Source of the DNA: Xenopus tropicalis
Taxonomy: Eukaryota > Chordata > Amphibia > Anura > Pipidae
Reading direction: 5' to 3'
NCBI RefSeq assembly: GCF_000004195.4
Contig: NC_030680.2
Coordinates: 151,922,672-151,986,671, forward strand
Length of the DNA: 64,000 bases
The position numbers and the translations under genes are program-made. A model generated the notes under the pieces. It saw only the letters and a list, made by a program, of their open reading frames with translations, was not told where the DNA came from and did not search any database. This document shows, one piece after another, positions 1 through 12,245 of the stretch; within the stretch, counting starts at the first letter, position 1; each line of letters opens with the position of its first letter.

Positions 1-486
1 GGCCAGCCTTTCCCCATAACTGAGCCCATTCCCTTTATCAGCTTAGTCGCTCTTCCCTGTACTTTCTCTATTTCATTACTGCCCCCCCTTATATATTTAT
101 ATATAGTGACCCCCCCTTAACTGCCCCTTCCCCAGTGTAACCAATCCCAACTGGGCCAGCCTTTCCCCATAACTGAGCCCATTCCCTTTATCAGCTTAGT
201 CGCTCTTCCCTGTACTTTCTCTATTTCATTACTGCCCCCCCTTATATATTTATATATAGTGACCCCCCCTTAACTGCCCCCCCCCCCAGTGTAACCAATC
301 CCAACTGGGCCAGCCTTTCCCCATAACTGAGCCCATTCCCTTTATCAGCTTAGTCGCTCTTCCCTGTACTTTCTCTATTTCATTACTGCCCCCCCTTATA
401 TATTTATATATAGTGACCCCCCCTTAACTGCCCCTTCCCCAGTGTAACCAATCCCAACTGGGCCAGCCTTTCCCCATAGCTGAGCC
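1..486. repeat. Tandem repeat, 153-154-bp unit, about 3.2 copies
   Basis: Units start at 1, 154, 308 and 461 with GGCCAGCCTTTCCCCATAAC and are almost identical. They differ mainly in the length of a C-run. The last copy breaks off near 486. The array begins at the window edge and probably continues to the left. No coding potential. Confidence 0.9.
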
Positions 487-1252
487 TGGTACTGTATATT
501 GTAGGTGTTGGTGCCGGTGGGTTGGACCCAGAATTCCCACAGTACCATTTTGCCCGACCACCCACAGACCCGAGTGAGTCAGAGGGTGGGTGGGACACAG
601 GGAGGGGCCCAGTGACGGAGCAGCCCATTCGGTGCCGGGATGGGGACCATGTGTTCCAATTCACATTCCTCAGGAAACCTGAACCATTTAAAATTTATTC
701 TGTAATAATTCTGAAATCTTTTGCTTATAATCAGTGAGTGATTGGGAGTAATGAGCAATATCTGTACCCGGGATGGGAGCCCCACACCTGCTGCTGCAGT
801 AACATTAGATGGGATTTGGCCTCTAATAATGGAGGTCGGTGCAGCTATAGTAACCGTATCCGGGCTGAACCATGGGGGATACACGCAGGGTCCCACCAAT
901 CAGGGGGCTGGGGGGGTGTAATTCAGACCAGACGAATGCCAGTGCCTTTATACAAACTCTATGTGTAATCCCAGATTCTTTACATTACGACTTGGACATA
1001 AAACAAAAAAAAAATCCAAATTGTTCTTCCATTACAAATCTTCCCCCAGAAGAGGCAACTCAAAAAAGTAAATTCAGTCTTTGGGCAAAACCCCCATTAT
1101 CACATCGATGGGGAACGCGGCCTGGATGGGGATGTAAAGAAGCCAACGGTGCCAACTGTCCGACCAACTCAAGTTGCCCCAAGGGGGCATTTACACATTA
1201 AGCCGGGGGCATTGCTATAATAATTAGGGGTTGTGTCTTGGGGCCCAAAAAC
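487..1252. other. Unique stretch, no gene recognised
   Basis: Mixed-composition DNA with short open frames on both strands (up to about 109 codons) that show no domain, no splice-consistent pattern and no repeat. An A-run lies near 1002-1012. I see nothing assignable. Confidence 0.5.
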
Positions 1253-2388
1253 ACTATAGATATATATATCTATAGGGATAGCCAGAGGTATATATATCTA
1301 TAGGGATAGCCAGGGGGTATATATATCTATAGGGATAGCCAGAGGTATATGTATCTATAGGGATAGCCAGGGGTATATATATCTATAGGGATAGCCAGAG
1401 GTATATATATATCTATAGGGATAGCCAGGGGGTATATATATATCTATAGGGATAGCCAGGGGTATATGTATCTATAGGGATAGCCAGGGGTATATATATA
1501 TCTATAGGGATAGCCAGGGGTATATATATATCTATAGGGATAGACAGGGGTATATATATATCTATAGGGATAGCCAGGGGTATATATATATCTATAGGGA
1601 TAGCCAGGGGTATATATATATCTATAGGGATAGCCAGGGGTATATATATATAGGGATAGCAAGAGGTATATATATCTATAGGGATAGCCAGGGGTATATA
1701 TATATTTATATGGATAGCCAGGGGTATATATATTTATAGGGATAGCCAGGGGTATATATATTTATAGGGATAGCCATGGATATATATATCTATAGGGATA
1801 GCCAGATATATATATATATCTATAGGGATAGCCAGGGGTATATATATCTATAGGGATAGCCAGATATATATATATCTATAGGGATAGCCAGGGGTATATA
1901 TATCTATAGGGATAGCAAGAGGTATATATATCTATAGGGATAGCCAGGGGTATATATATCTATAGGGATAGCCAGGGGTATATATATCTATAGGGATAGC
2001 CAGGGGTATATATATCTATAGGGATAGCCAGGGGTATATATATATCTATATAGGGATAGCCAGGGGTATATATTTATCTATATAGGGATAGCCAGGGGTA
2101 TATATATATCTATATAGGGATAGCCAGGGGTATATATTTATCTATATAGGGATAGCCAGGGGTATATATTTATCTATATAGGGATAGCCAGGGGTATATA
2201 TATATCTATATAGGGATAGCCAGGGGTATATATTTATCTATATAGGGATAGCCAGGGGTATATATATATCTATATAGGGATAGCCAGGGGTATATATATA
2301 TCTATATAGGGATAGCCAGGGGTATATATATATCTATATAGGGATAGCCAGGGGTATATATTTATCTATATAGGGATAGCCAGGGGTT
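1253..2388. repeat. AT-rich minisatellite, about 27-33-bp unit, about 38 copies
   Basis: The unit core is CTATAGGGATAGCCAGGGG followed by a TA run. Units are mostly 27-31 bp up to about 2035. They then change to a longer form with an extra TATA before GGGATAGCC, giving a distinct sub-block at 2035-2388. The first boundary carries a 22-bp perfect palindrome (1254-1275). The minus-strand 72-codon frame here is only the repeat translated. Confidence 0.92.
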
Positions 2389-2675
2389 GCAGGGAGTTAC
2401 ACGTACCTTGTATAATACTCACAGGAATACCCGGGGGTGGGGGCCATAAATCAGTCTGTAAAAGCGAAGTGTAATAAGTTCAGTAACGCGGCGTCATCTG
2501 GGAACATTTGTTTCTGTTCTTAAGAAAACACATTTACTGGCTTTTTTGTTCCAAGTAATTTGGCTTTAACTGTTTCTTGTTATTGCCCCAGCGCTCTCTG
2601 TTATTTACTGAACAGATCCATAACAACCTGCGTCTACTCCGAGAGAAAATCAGGTTACTTTCAGCAGTTTAACTC

Positions 2676-3774
2676 CCTTATCCGGATCCCTTATCCGGAA
2701 ACCCGTTATCCAGAAAGTTCCAAATTACAGAAAGTCCATCTGCCATAGACTCCATTATAAGCAAATAATTCTAATTTTTAAAAAAAAAATAAAACAGTAC
2801 CTGTACTTGATCCCAACTAAGATATAATTACCCCTTATTGGGGGCAGAACAATCCTATTGGGTTTATTTAATGGTTAAATGATTCCCTTTTCTCTGTAAT
2901 AATAAAACAGTACCTGTACTTGATCCCAACTAAGATATAATTACCCCTTATTGGGGCAGAACAGCCCTATTGGGTTTATTTAATGGTTAAATGATTCCCT
3001 TTTCTCTGTAATAATAAAACAGTACCTGTACTTGATCCCAACTAAGATATAATTACCCCTTATTGGGGCAGAACAGCCCTATTGGGTTTATTTAATGGTT
3101 AAATGATTCCCTTTTCTCTGTAATAATAAAACAGTACCTGTACTTGATCCCAACTAAGATATAATTACCCCTTATTGGGGCAGAACAGCCCTATTGGGTT
3201 TATTTCATGGTTAAATGATTCCCTTTTCTCTGTAATAATAAAACAGTACCTGTACTTGATCCCAACTAAGATATAATTACCCCTTATTGGGGGCAGAACA
3301 GCCCTATTGGGTTTATTTCATGGTTAAATGATTCCCTTTTCTCTGTAATAATAAAACAGTACCTGTACTTGATCCCAACTAAGATATAATTACCCCTTAT
3401 TGGGGGCAGAACAGCCCTATTGGGTTTATTTCATGGTTAAATGATTCCCTTTTCTCTGTAATAATAAAACAGTACCTGTACTTGATCCCAACTAAGATAT
3501 AATTACCCCTTATTGGGGGCAGAACAGCCCTATTGGGTTTATTTAATGGTTAAATGATTCCCTTTTCTCTGTAATAATAAAACAGTACCTGTACTTGATC
3601 CCAACTAAGATATAATTACCCCTTATTGGAGGTTAAACAATCCTGTTGGGTTTAATTAATGTGTTATTGATTTTTTTAGTAGGCTTAGGATATATGGAGA
3701 TCCAAATTACAGGAGGATCCCTTATCCGGAAAACCCCAGGTCCCGAGCATTCTGGATAAGAGATCCCATACCTG
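2676..3774 (+). mobile_element. miDNA4-like MITE with internal 112-113-bp tandem array (about 8 units)
   Basis: The right end, read on the minus strand, is TACAGGTATGGGATCTCTTA and mirrors the left-end motif of the copy at 16309. The left end is eroded but keeps CTTATCCGGAAACCCGTTAT. A TA dinucleotide (3775-3776) flanks the right end, as expected for a Tc1/mariner-type MITE. The interior is a tandem array whose unit starts CAGTACCTGTACTTGATCCC at about 2795, 2908, 3020, 3132, 3244, 3357, 3470 and 3583. With one unit the element would be about 340 bp. From memory, Xenopus miDNA4 is about 331 bp with 25-bp inverted ends and a 119-bp satellite motif, so I call it miDNA4-like, not confirmed. There is no transposase. 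Confidence 0.75.
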
Positions 3775-3828
3775 TACAGCCAAATGCGAGACTGCAGAGA
3801 CAGCTCCAGGATTTGTCTCTCTAGATGT

Positions 3829-4745
3829 AGCCTGGGGTGTATCAGTTTGGGGGTGTATCAGTTTGGGGGTATATCAGTTGGGGGTGTATCAGTTTGGGGG
3901 TGTATCAGTTGGGGATGTATCAGTTTGGGGGTGTATCAGTTGGGGGTGTATCAGTTTGGGGGTGTATCAGTTTGGGGGTGTATCAGTTGGGGGTGTATCA
4001 GTTTGGGGGTGTATCAGTTGGGGGTGTATCAGTTTGGGGGTGTATCAGTTGGGGGTGTATCAGTTTGGGGGTGTATCAGTTGGGGGTGTATCAGTTGGGG
4101 GTGTATCAGTTTGGGGGTGTATCAGTTTGGGGGGAGTATCAGTTGGGGGTGTATCAGTTTGGGGGTGTATCAGTTTGGGGGTGTATCAGTTTGGGGGTGT
4201 ATCAGTTGGGGGTGTATCAGTTTGGGGGGAGTATCAGTTGGGGGTGTATCAGTTTGGGGGTGTATCAGTTTGGGGTGTATCAGTTGGGGTGTATCAGTTT
4301 GGGGGTGTATCAGTTTGGGGGTGTATCAGTTGGGGGTGGTATCAGTTTGGGGGTGTATCAGTTGGGGGTGTATCAGTTTGGGGGTGTATCAGTTGGGGGT
4401 GTATCAGTTGGGGGTGTATCAGTTTGGGGGTGTATCAGTTTGGGGGAGTATCAGTTGGGGGTGTATCAGTTGGGGGTGTAATCAGTTTGGGGGTGTATCA
4501 GTTTGGGGGTGTATCAGTTTGGGGTGTATCCGTTTGGGGTGTATCAGTTTGGGGGTATATCAGTTGGGGGTGTATCAGTTTGGGGGTGTATCAGTTTGGG
4601 GGTGTATCAGTTGGGGGTGTATCAGTTGGGGGTGTATCAGTTTGGGGGTGTATCAGTTGGGGGTGTATCAGTTTGGGGGTGTATCAGTTGGGGGTGTATC
4701 AGTTTGGGGGTGTATCAGTTGGGGGTGTATCAGTTTGGGGGTACA
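3829..4745. repeat. G-rich minisatellite, 15-17-bp unit, about 55 copies
   Basis: Units read GTATCAGTTTGGGGGT or GTATCAGTTGGGGGT, so 15- and 16-bp variants mix. A few have six Gs or a GAGTATC variant. The G5 runs are all on the plus strand. Three overlapping long plus-strand frames (up to 326 codons) exist only because the unit lacks stops. Confidence 0.95.
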
Positions 4746-5388
4746 TACACCTGGCTACAGTTAAGGCCCTATAGAGGAATTCTGCCCTAATTACCCCCCA
4801 GTGACAATACGAATACGGGAGACAAACACGGATCCTATGGGCCGAGCGGAACGTTATGTTTCAGAGCGGAGTCTTTAAAGTCCCATTAGGGATAATTGTG
4901 TCGGGCTGAACAAACACTAACAGGCCCGGCCCAGCCCGGCCCTAATGGCCCTCAGGACAGAGAGACCCGTCTGTTACAGGAGCTGCCAGTGGCCAAGTTA
5001 TTAATGGATCTGTCAGTAGCAAATGAGCTCTGATTGGCCCCGACTGAAAGCTTAATGGGCTGCGGCTGCTGATGACAAAACCACTTTTGTTGTTCACAAA
5101 ATAGAAAATAGCGGCGGGACGGGCTTAGCTGGGAGTGAGGGATTCATCTGGCTGAGAATGCTGGGAGCTGTAGTACAGAGGGGGTGGGGCTTCAGGTGTG
5201 CGCTGCATTGTGGGACTGACAGTAACTGGTAATAAAAGCAAATAATCAATAACTGATAAGCAAAGTCTCAGTCGTCGTTCATCGTAAGGGGGGGGGCTCA
5301 CCGTATGGCACCCTGTGGCACCCAGTGGCACCCACTCAGCTCTTTTTAACTACAAATGGGCCCCCAATCTCTGTGTATGTGCATTACA
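4746..5388. other. Unique stretch, no gene recognised
   Basis: Single-copy-looking DNA with short GC-rich and AT-rich patches. There is a GCCCGGCCCAGCCCGGCCC block near 4924 and a G-run near 5289. No exon, tRNA or transposon end that I can support. Confidence 0.45.
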
Positions 5389-5395
5389 CTCATCT

Positions 5396-5930
5396 AATCA
5401 GAAGGAATACAAGTGCCCCCAGGGGCATCTAATCAGAAGGAATACAAGTGCCCCCCAGGGGCATCTAATCAGAAAGGGTACAAGTACCCCCCAGGGGCAT
5501 CTAATCAGAAAGGGTACAAGTACCCCCCAGGGGCATCTAATCAGAAGGAATACAAGTACCCCCCAGGGGCATCTAATCAGAAGGAATACAAGTGCCCCTC
5601 TGGGGCATCTAATCAGAAGAGGTACAAGTGCCCCTCTGGGGCATCTAATCAGAAGGGGTACAAGTGCCCCCCAGGGGCATCTAATCAGAAGGAATACAAG
5701 TACCCCCCAGGGGCATCTAATCAGAAGGAATACAAGTGCCCCCCAGGGGCATCTAATCATAAGGGGTACAAGTTCCCCTCAGGGGCATCTAATCAGAAGA
5801 GGTACAAGTTCCCCTCAGGGGCATCTAATCAGAAGAGGTACAAGTTCCCCTCAGGGGCATCTAATCAGAAGAGGTACAAGTGCCCCTCTGGGGCATCTAA
5901 TCAGAAGAGGTACAAGTGCCCCTCTGGGCC
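5396..5930. repeat. Minisatellite, 36-bp unit, about 15 copies
   Basis: The unit contains CATCTAATCAGAAGGAATAC followed by AAGTGCCCCCCAGGGG. Variants (AGAGGTAC, TTCCCCTCA, CCTCTGG) cluster in neighbouring units, as expected from local duplication. Because 36 is a multiple of three, all frames stay open. The 219-, 183- and 120-codon frames are by-products. Confidence 0.93.
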
Positions 5931-6496
5931 TGAGTCCATCCCTATTGGTGGACCAGTTTCATAGAGTTCAGTGACCCAATCACAGAGGCTCAGTGTCGCC
6001 GTTGCTCTGCGGTTCTGTTACTGTTCTAACCCAGTCTAATACAGTCCTTGTACTAACTCCAGAACCAGCACCACAATGTGGACTCTATAAGGTACCAGTC
6101 TTGGCTGCGGAGTGAACCCAGTAAACAGAACCAGTAAAAGCTGCCTATGGGCCCCGGTACCATCAGTGTGACCCAAACTGTCCGACTGGGGCCGAACAAC
6201 GGGATTGGCCGACGTGTTTGATACATAAGGTCTTGGCACCAATGGGACACGGCGCTGATCCGAGGGATTTATAGTTATAGATTTGACTTTATTATCAGAT
6301 TTTCTGTGTAACCGAATATTGGGGGCATCGGATCATGGGAAGGGGGGTGTCTAGAAATGACAGTGTTAGGGCCCCTCAGAACTGCACTGTAAATGCCCCC
6401 GGGTTCCGCAGGCCCCGCCCCATTCCGGGTCACATTCTCCTGTGGTTCCGCCCTTGTATTCGGGTGTAAATGAACCCAAAGTGTTTCCCAGTAAGT
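5931..6496. other. Unique stretch, no gene recognised
   Basis: Non-repetitive DNA between two minisatellites. Minus-strand frames of 65-78 codons have no recognisable domain. I see nothing else. Confidence 0.4.
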
Positions 6497-7036
6497 CCGG
6501 GGGGGGGGCATTCTGTGTGCGGGGGGCTATTCTGTGTGCGGGGGGGCCATTCCGTGTGCGGGGGGGGCCATTCCGTGTGCGGGGGGGACATTCTGTGTGC
6601 GGGGGGGCTATTCTGTGTGCGGGGGGGGCATTCTGTGTGCGGGGGGGGCATTCTGTGTGCGGGGGGGGCATTCTGTGTGCGGGGGGGGGACATTCTGTGT
6701 GCGGGGGGGGGCATTCTGTGTGCGGGGGGGAGATTCTGTGTGCGGGGGGGCATTCTGTGTGCAGGGGGGGACATTCTGTGTGCGGGGGGGCCATTCTGTG
6801 TGCGGGGGGGGACATTCTGTGTGCGGGGGGGACATTCTGTGTGCGGGGGGGACATTCTGTGTGCGGGGGGGCATTCTGTGTGCGGGGGGGACATTCTGTG
6901 TGCGGGGGGGCCATTCTGTGTGCGGGGGGGACATTCTGTGTGCGGGGGGGACATTCTGTGTGCGGGGGGGACATTCTGTGTGCGGGGGGGCATTCTGTGT
7001 GCGGGGGGGGGCATTCTGTGTGCGGGGGGGCCATTC
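6497..7036. repeat. G-rich minisatellite, about 20-22-bp unit, about 25 copies
   Basis: The unit is CATTCTGTGTGC plus a run of 7-9 Gs, then CA, ACA, GCA or CTA variants. The G-run length varies from unit to unit. Open frames on both strands reflect a stop-free unit. Confidence 0.94.
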
Positions 7037-7579
7037 AAAGGAAACAAGCGGCACTTGAGCCCAAACATTAATTACCCAAACGAGGACCTGAGGAATCTCT
7101 CGCTGCACTTAATGCCAAAGTGTAAATATTAGAACGAGCCGGGGGCCATTAAAGATAATTAGCAAGTTGTGAAAACATAATTAAGAGTAATTAGGGGGAA
7201 AATCATCTCAATGTAATTAAGGGAATTTGGGGAATTCTCGTTGCAATCAGGACACCGCGCTGGCGAAATAAATGTGCCCTCATTAATGCACTCAGGTATA
7301 ATGGCTAGCAAATGTGCCTGGTTATTGCCACATACACAGGCCCCACCCACAGTGGGCGGGACTCACAGAGTGCGCTGCAGTCTGCAACAGGCACGCAGTA
7401 TGGGGTGTGACTGTCCCATCAAATATACAGGGGGGCGACTGTAGCCCAGTCATTGGCCCGCTGCTATGTTATTACTATACACAATAAATACCCCAATAGG
7501 GGCAATAAAGATGGAGCTGCCACACTCACTCTCACCCATGTCCCTCTGTTTGGGGGCAGTTCTATTTGGCTTTCATTCT
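7037..7579. other. Unique stretch with an AT-rich TAATTA-type patch
   Basis: No gene recognised. The interval 7148-7222 holds repeated AATTA/TAATT words (GATAATTAGC, CATAATTAAG, GTAATTAGG, GTAATTAAGG), a composition compatible with homeodomain sites. A short direct-repeat-like CACAGGCCCCACCCAC patch lies near 7333. Confidence 0.4.
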
Positions 7580-8034
7580 TTAAAATGGTTGTTCACCTTT
7601 GAGTTGATGTAGAGAGTGATATTCTGAGACAATTTGCAATTGGTCTTCGTTTTTTATTGTTTGTAGTTTTTTAATTATTTCAGTTTTTGTTCAGCAGCTC
7701 TCCAGTTTGGAGTGTCAGCAGATATCTGGTTGCTAGGGTCCAAATTTCTTTAGCGACCAGGGAGTGGTTTGAATAGGAGACTGGTATATGAATAGGGGAG
7801 GGGCTGAATAGAGAAATAAGTGTTAAAAAATAACAATAAAACTGGAGCCTCACGGAGCAATAGGGTTTGGCTGCCGGGGTCAGTGACCCCCATTTGAAAG
7901 CTGCAAAGAGGCAGAAGAAGAAGGGAAATAATTCAAAAACTATAATTAATAATGAAGACCAATTGAAAAGTCGCTAAAAACAGGCCATTCTGTAACATAC
8001 TAAAACTTAACCTAAAGGTGAACTGCCCCTTTAA
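7580..8034. mobile_element. T2-type MITE flanked by TTAA, about 455 bp
   Basis: The left border is TTAAAATGGTTGTTCACC. The right border, read on the minus strand, is TTAAAGGGGCAGTTCACCTT, so the ends are imperfect inverted repeats starting in the TTAA duplicated by piggyBac-type transposition. The ends fit the TTAAAGGRR terminus known for Xenopus T2-family MITEs. Internal marks shared with the partial copies are GTTGCTAGGGTCC, GGAGGGGCTGAATAG, GGTCAGTGACCCCCATTTGA and AATGAAGACCAATTG. There is no open frame, so the element is non-autonomous. Confidence 0.8.
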
Positions 8035-8398
8035 GGGGTTATTTCAGGGCTGTAGGGTGGAACAGGGAGCCATGGCCCCCAGTAAGGCTTTTGGGGGGCA
8101 ACTCACCCCCTTTCCAAAGCATTAAAGGGCAAGTAACGGAAAGGGCGGGGTGTCACTCGACTCTACCATGGGAAGTTGGAGGGGTCGGATATGTTGCGGT
8201 GGGACCCCTATGAATCAGAAGATCCCCCTCTTCATATCTCCCAGTTGCCCGAGCCAGAAATCACTCAATTGCCCTCTTGGCCATGTTGCCACCACCCCCC
8301 AGAATGTCCCCCCCAGTGGCACCCCACTTTGGCCGTGCCCCTGATACCCTGGGTCAGACTGAACCCATAAACTTACCAATAGGAGCCTCACCCACTGG
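8035..8398. other. Unique stretch, no gene recognised
   Basis: Short overlapping frames of about 64 codons have no recognisable domain. Nothing else seen. Confidence 0.4.
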
Positions 8399-8772
8399 GC
8401 TGCCCAACATTAGGGCGGGGGGGTGGGGCTGCCCAACATTAGGGCGGGGGGGTGGGGCTGCCCAACATTGGGCGGGGGGGTGGGGTTGCCCAACATTGGG
8501 CGGGGGGGTGGGGCTGCCCAACATTGGGCGGGGGGTGGGGCTGCCCAACATTGGGCTGGGAGGTGGGGCTGCCCAACATTGGGCGGGGAGGTGGGGCTGC
8601 CCAACATTGGGCGGGGGGGTGGGGCTGCCCAACATTGGGCGGGGAGGTGGGGCTGCCCAACATTGGGCGGGGAGGTGGGGCTGCCCAACATTGGGCGGGG
8701 GGGTGGGGCTGCCCAACATTGGGCGGGGGGGTGGGGCTGCCCAACATTGGGCGGGGGGATTGGGGCTGCCCC
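8399..8772. repeat. G-rich minisatellite, about 28-bp unit, about 13 copies
   Basis: The unit is GGTGGGGCTGCCCAACATT followed by GGGCGGGGAG or GGGCGGGGGG. G-run length changes are the main variation. Several overlapping frames on both strands are repeat artefacts. Confidence 0.93.
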
Positions 8773-9362
8773 ATAGGGAACAGGGTGGGTTTGTGTGCCG
8801 CAGGGGATCAGGATCTAAAGGGATCTATTCAGCATAAACCCAATTTCCTGAAAATTCTAGATTGGATTTAAGTTCATTAGTTTCACTGATCACTGTGGGG
8901 CCGATGTGGGGAGGGATCTCTGCTTGGGGGGGGCTCAGGGCTGGGGGGTAATTAATTGGCTTCCAGATAGGGGCTAATCCCACACAGCGCAGTGAGGGCA
9001 CATTGTTATCTGCACAACCCCCCCCCCCATCTTTATCTGCCCCCCTACCCCCCTCCCTCTGTTTATGTGACTGTGTATTATGGTGTCATTGCCACTTCCT
9101 CCCAGATAAAGGCTTATTTATTACCCCCTAATGGGGAAAACTTGTTTATTTACCCCCCAGTCACTAGGTTACGGGTGACATTGGCCATTGGGGGGGAATA
9201 GGGGCAATATTGTCACCTGGTTATTGGTATAATTGCCCCCCTGAGAGCTCAGTCTGGAGCAGAAGATGTTTCATACAGTGGGACCCCTGGGGTATCAGTG
9301 GCCCCTGAACCCATATACTGGTATTACTGGGGCAATTGTAATTTGTACTGGAGAGAGTAGGA
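8773..9362. other. Unique stretch, no gene recognised
   Basis: Contains homopolymer C and G runs (near 9019 and 8928) and otherwise ordinary DNA. One 69-codon frame has no recognisable domain. Confidence 0.4.
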
Positions 9363-10305
9363 CAATACAGAGGCATTAGGGCAATACAGAGGCATTAGGG
9401 CAATACAGAGGCATTAGGGCAATACAGAGGCATTAGGGCAATACGGAGGAATTAGGGCAATACAGAGGCATTAGGGCAATACAGAGGCATTAGGGCAATA
9501 CGGAGGAATTAGGGCAATACAGAGGCAGTAGGGCAATACAGAGGCATTAGGGCAATACGGAGGCATTAGGGCAATAAAGAGGCATTAGGGCAATACGGAG
9601 GCATTAGGGCAATACAGAGGCAGTAGGGCAATACAGAGGCATTAGGGCAATACGGAGGCATTAGGGCAATACAGAGGCATTAGGGCAATACGGAGGCATT
9701 AGGGCAATACGGAGGCATTAGGGCAATAAAGAGGCATTAGGGCAATACAGAGGCATTAGGGCAATACGGAGGCATTAGGGCAATAAAGAGGCATTAGGGC
9801 AATACAGAGGCATTAGGGCAATACGGAGGCATTAGGGCAATACAGAGGCATTAGGGCAATACGGAGGCATTACGGCAATACGGAGGCATTAGGGCAATAC
9901 GGAGGCATTAGGGCAATACAGAGGCATTAGGGCAATACAGAGGCATTAGGGCAATACAGAGGCATTAGGGCAATACGGAGGAATTAGGGCAATACGGAGG
10001 CATTAGGGCAATACAGAGGCAGTAGGGCAATACGGAGGCATTACGGCAATACGGAGGCATTAGGGCAATACGGAGGCATTAGGGCAATACGGAGGCATTA
10101 GGGCAATACGGAGGCATTAGGGCAATACAGAGGCATTAGGGCAATACAGAGGCATTAGGGCAATACGGAGGAATTAGGGCAATACGGAGGCATTAGGGCA
10201 ATACAGAGGCAGTAGGGCAATACAGAGGCATTACGGCAATACGGAGGCATTAGGGCAATACAGAGGCATTAGGGCAATACGGAGGCATTAGGGCAATACA
10301 GGGCC
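9363..10305. repeat. Minisatellite, 17-bp unit, about 55 copies
   Basis: The unit is GGCATTAGGGCAATACA with an A/G alternation (ACAGAGG or ACGGAGG) and rarer AAAGAGG, GAATTAGG and CAGTAGGG types. Variant blocks recur in the same order, for example around 9895-10010 and 10080-10210, so multi-unit duplication has occurred. Confidence 0.95.
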
Positions 10306-10309
10306 AGTA

Positions 10310-10790
10310 GCGCAGCTCAGGGCTGTGATGGGCAGTCCTGCCCTGCTTTATGGCTGAGATTCTAGCTATCTGTATAACAGAGCATTTTGTCACAGTGGCA
10401 CAGATCCTATCTGATCCCCCCATTGTAAGCAGCAGTCCTGCCCTGCTTTATGGCTGAGATTCTAGCTATCTGTATAACAGAGCATTCTGTCACAGTGGCA
10501 CAGATCCTATCTGATCCCCCCATTGTAAGCAGCAGTCCTGCCCTGCTTTATGGCTGAGATTCTAGCTATCTGTATAACAGAGCATTCTGTCACAGTGGCA
10601 CAGATCCTATCTGATCCCTCCCATTGTAAGCAGCAGTCCTGCCCTGCTTTATGGCTGAGATTCTAGCTATCTGTATAACAGAGCATTCTGTCACAGTGGC
10701 ACAGATCCTATCTGATCCCCCCCCATTGTAAGCAGCAGTCCTGCCCTGCTTTATGGCTGACATTCTAGCTATCTGTATAACAGAGCACGG
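10310..10790. repeat. Tandem repeat, 100-103-bp unit, about 4.5 copies
   Basis: GCAGTCCTGCCCTGCTTTAT recurs at 10332, 10432, 10532, 10633 and 10735. The units are near identical, with small C-run changes before CCATTGTAAG. The last unit is cut after AACAGAGCA. Confidence 0.93.
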
Positions 10791-11291
10791 GGGAGGAATA
10801 ATATTTAGGAGAAGGGGAAAGTAAATGGAATAAATACCCCTGTGGGGCAGTAGATGGGACTTTGGGTTCTGGGGCAGCTCGGCCGGAGTGAGTGACATTA
10901 GTCAAAACAATAGGAAATGTGTATCTTCCCTCAATCATTCCCCCCGTGTCGCACAAATCCCAAATAATTTGTTCTTTTTACAAAGCGCTGATGGATTTGC
11001 TTCCATTAGTGCCAGACTTCAAAACATTCCAGGAACTCCCAGATAAAATAGCACTAAAATGTTATTGCAAACGGCAAATTAATCATATCCGTCGGCGGGG
11101 AAGTACTTGCGCCCATTATGTATCCTGGCGTTGTGTGTATAATAAAGGGATAAATAATGTAATCCCCAAACGGCTCGGCTCTGTGCTGCGGGGATATTGT
11201 GGGTCCCGGGTGCGTGTGATTGTTTATCTCTGAATTCCCTGCTTCTACGGAATGTTCTGCCTCCTCTAATGCACTTACTGTATAGCCTGCC
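10791..11291. other. Unique stretch, no gene recognised
   Basis: Relatively complex, AT-leaning DNA between two arrays. A plus-strand frame of 113 codons (10892-11233) shows no known motif. The text looks like possible conserved non-coding DNA, but I cannot show this without an alignment. Confidence 0.35.
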
Positions 11292-12242
11292 GACCCCCCC
11301 CCATAGGGATCTGACCCCCCCCAATATCCTCTGTCATAGGGATCTGCCCCCCCCCAATATCCTCTGTCATAGGGATCTGCCCCCCCAATATCCTCTGTCA
11401 TAGGGATCTGCCCCCCCCAATATCCTCTGTCATAGGGATCTGCCCCCCCAATATCCTCTGTCATAGGGATCTGCCCCCCAATATCCTCTGTCATAGGGAT
11501 CTGCCCCCCCCAATATCCTCTGTCATAGGGATCTGCCCCCCCCAATATCCTCTGTCATAGGGATCTGCCCCCTCCAATATCCTCTGTCATAGGGATCTGC
11601 CCCCCCCCAATATCCTCTGTCATAGGGATCTGCCCCCTCCAATATCCTCTGTCATAGGGATCTGCCCCCCCAATATCCTCTGTCATAGGGATCTGCCCCC
11701 TCCAATATCCTCTGTCATAGGGATCTGCCCCCCCAATATCCTCTGTCATACGGATCTGCCCCCCCCAATATCCTCTGTCATAGGGATCTGCCCCCCCCAA
11801 TATCCTCTGTCATAGGGATCTGCCCCCCCCAATATCCTCTGTCATACGGATCTGCCCCCCCCAATATCCTCTGTCATAGGGATCTGCCCCCTCCAATATC
11901 CTCTGTCACAGGGATCTGCCCCCCCCCCAATATCCTCTGTCATAGGGATCTTCCCCCCCAATATCCTCTGTCATAGGAATCTGCCCCCCCCAATATCCTC
12001 TGTCATAGGGATCTGCCCCCCCCCCAATATCCTCTGTCATAGGGATCTGCCCCCCCAATATCCTCTGTCATAGGGATCTGCCCCCCCCCAATATCCTCTG
12101 CCATAGGGATCTGCCCTCCAATTTCCTTTGTCATACGGATCTGCCCCCCCCAATATCCTCTGTCACAGGGATCTGCCCCCCCCCAATTTCCTTTGTCATA
12201 CGGATCTGCCCCCCCCCCCCCGAATATCCTCTGTCATAGGGA
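11292..12242. repeat. C-rich minisatellite, 32-35-bp unit, about 28 copies
   Basis: The unit is AATATCCTCTGTCATAGGGA followed by TCTGCCCCCCCC, with C-runs of 6-13. Rare units have CATACGG, CACAGGG or AATTTCCTTTG. The minus strand is correspondingly G-rich. The 163- and 81-codon minus-strand frames are artefacts. Confidence 0.94.
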
Positions 12243-12245
12243 TCT

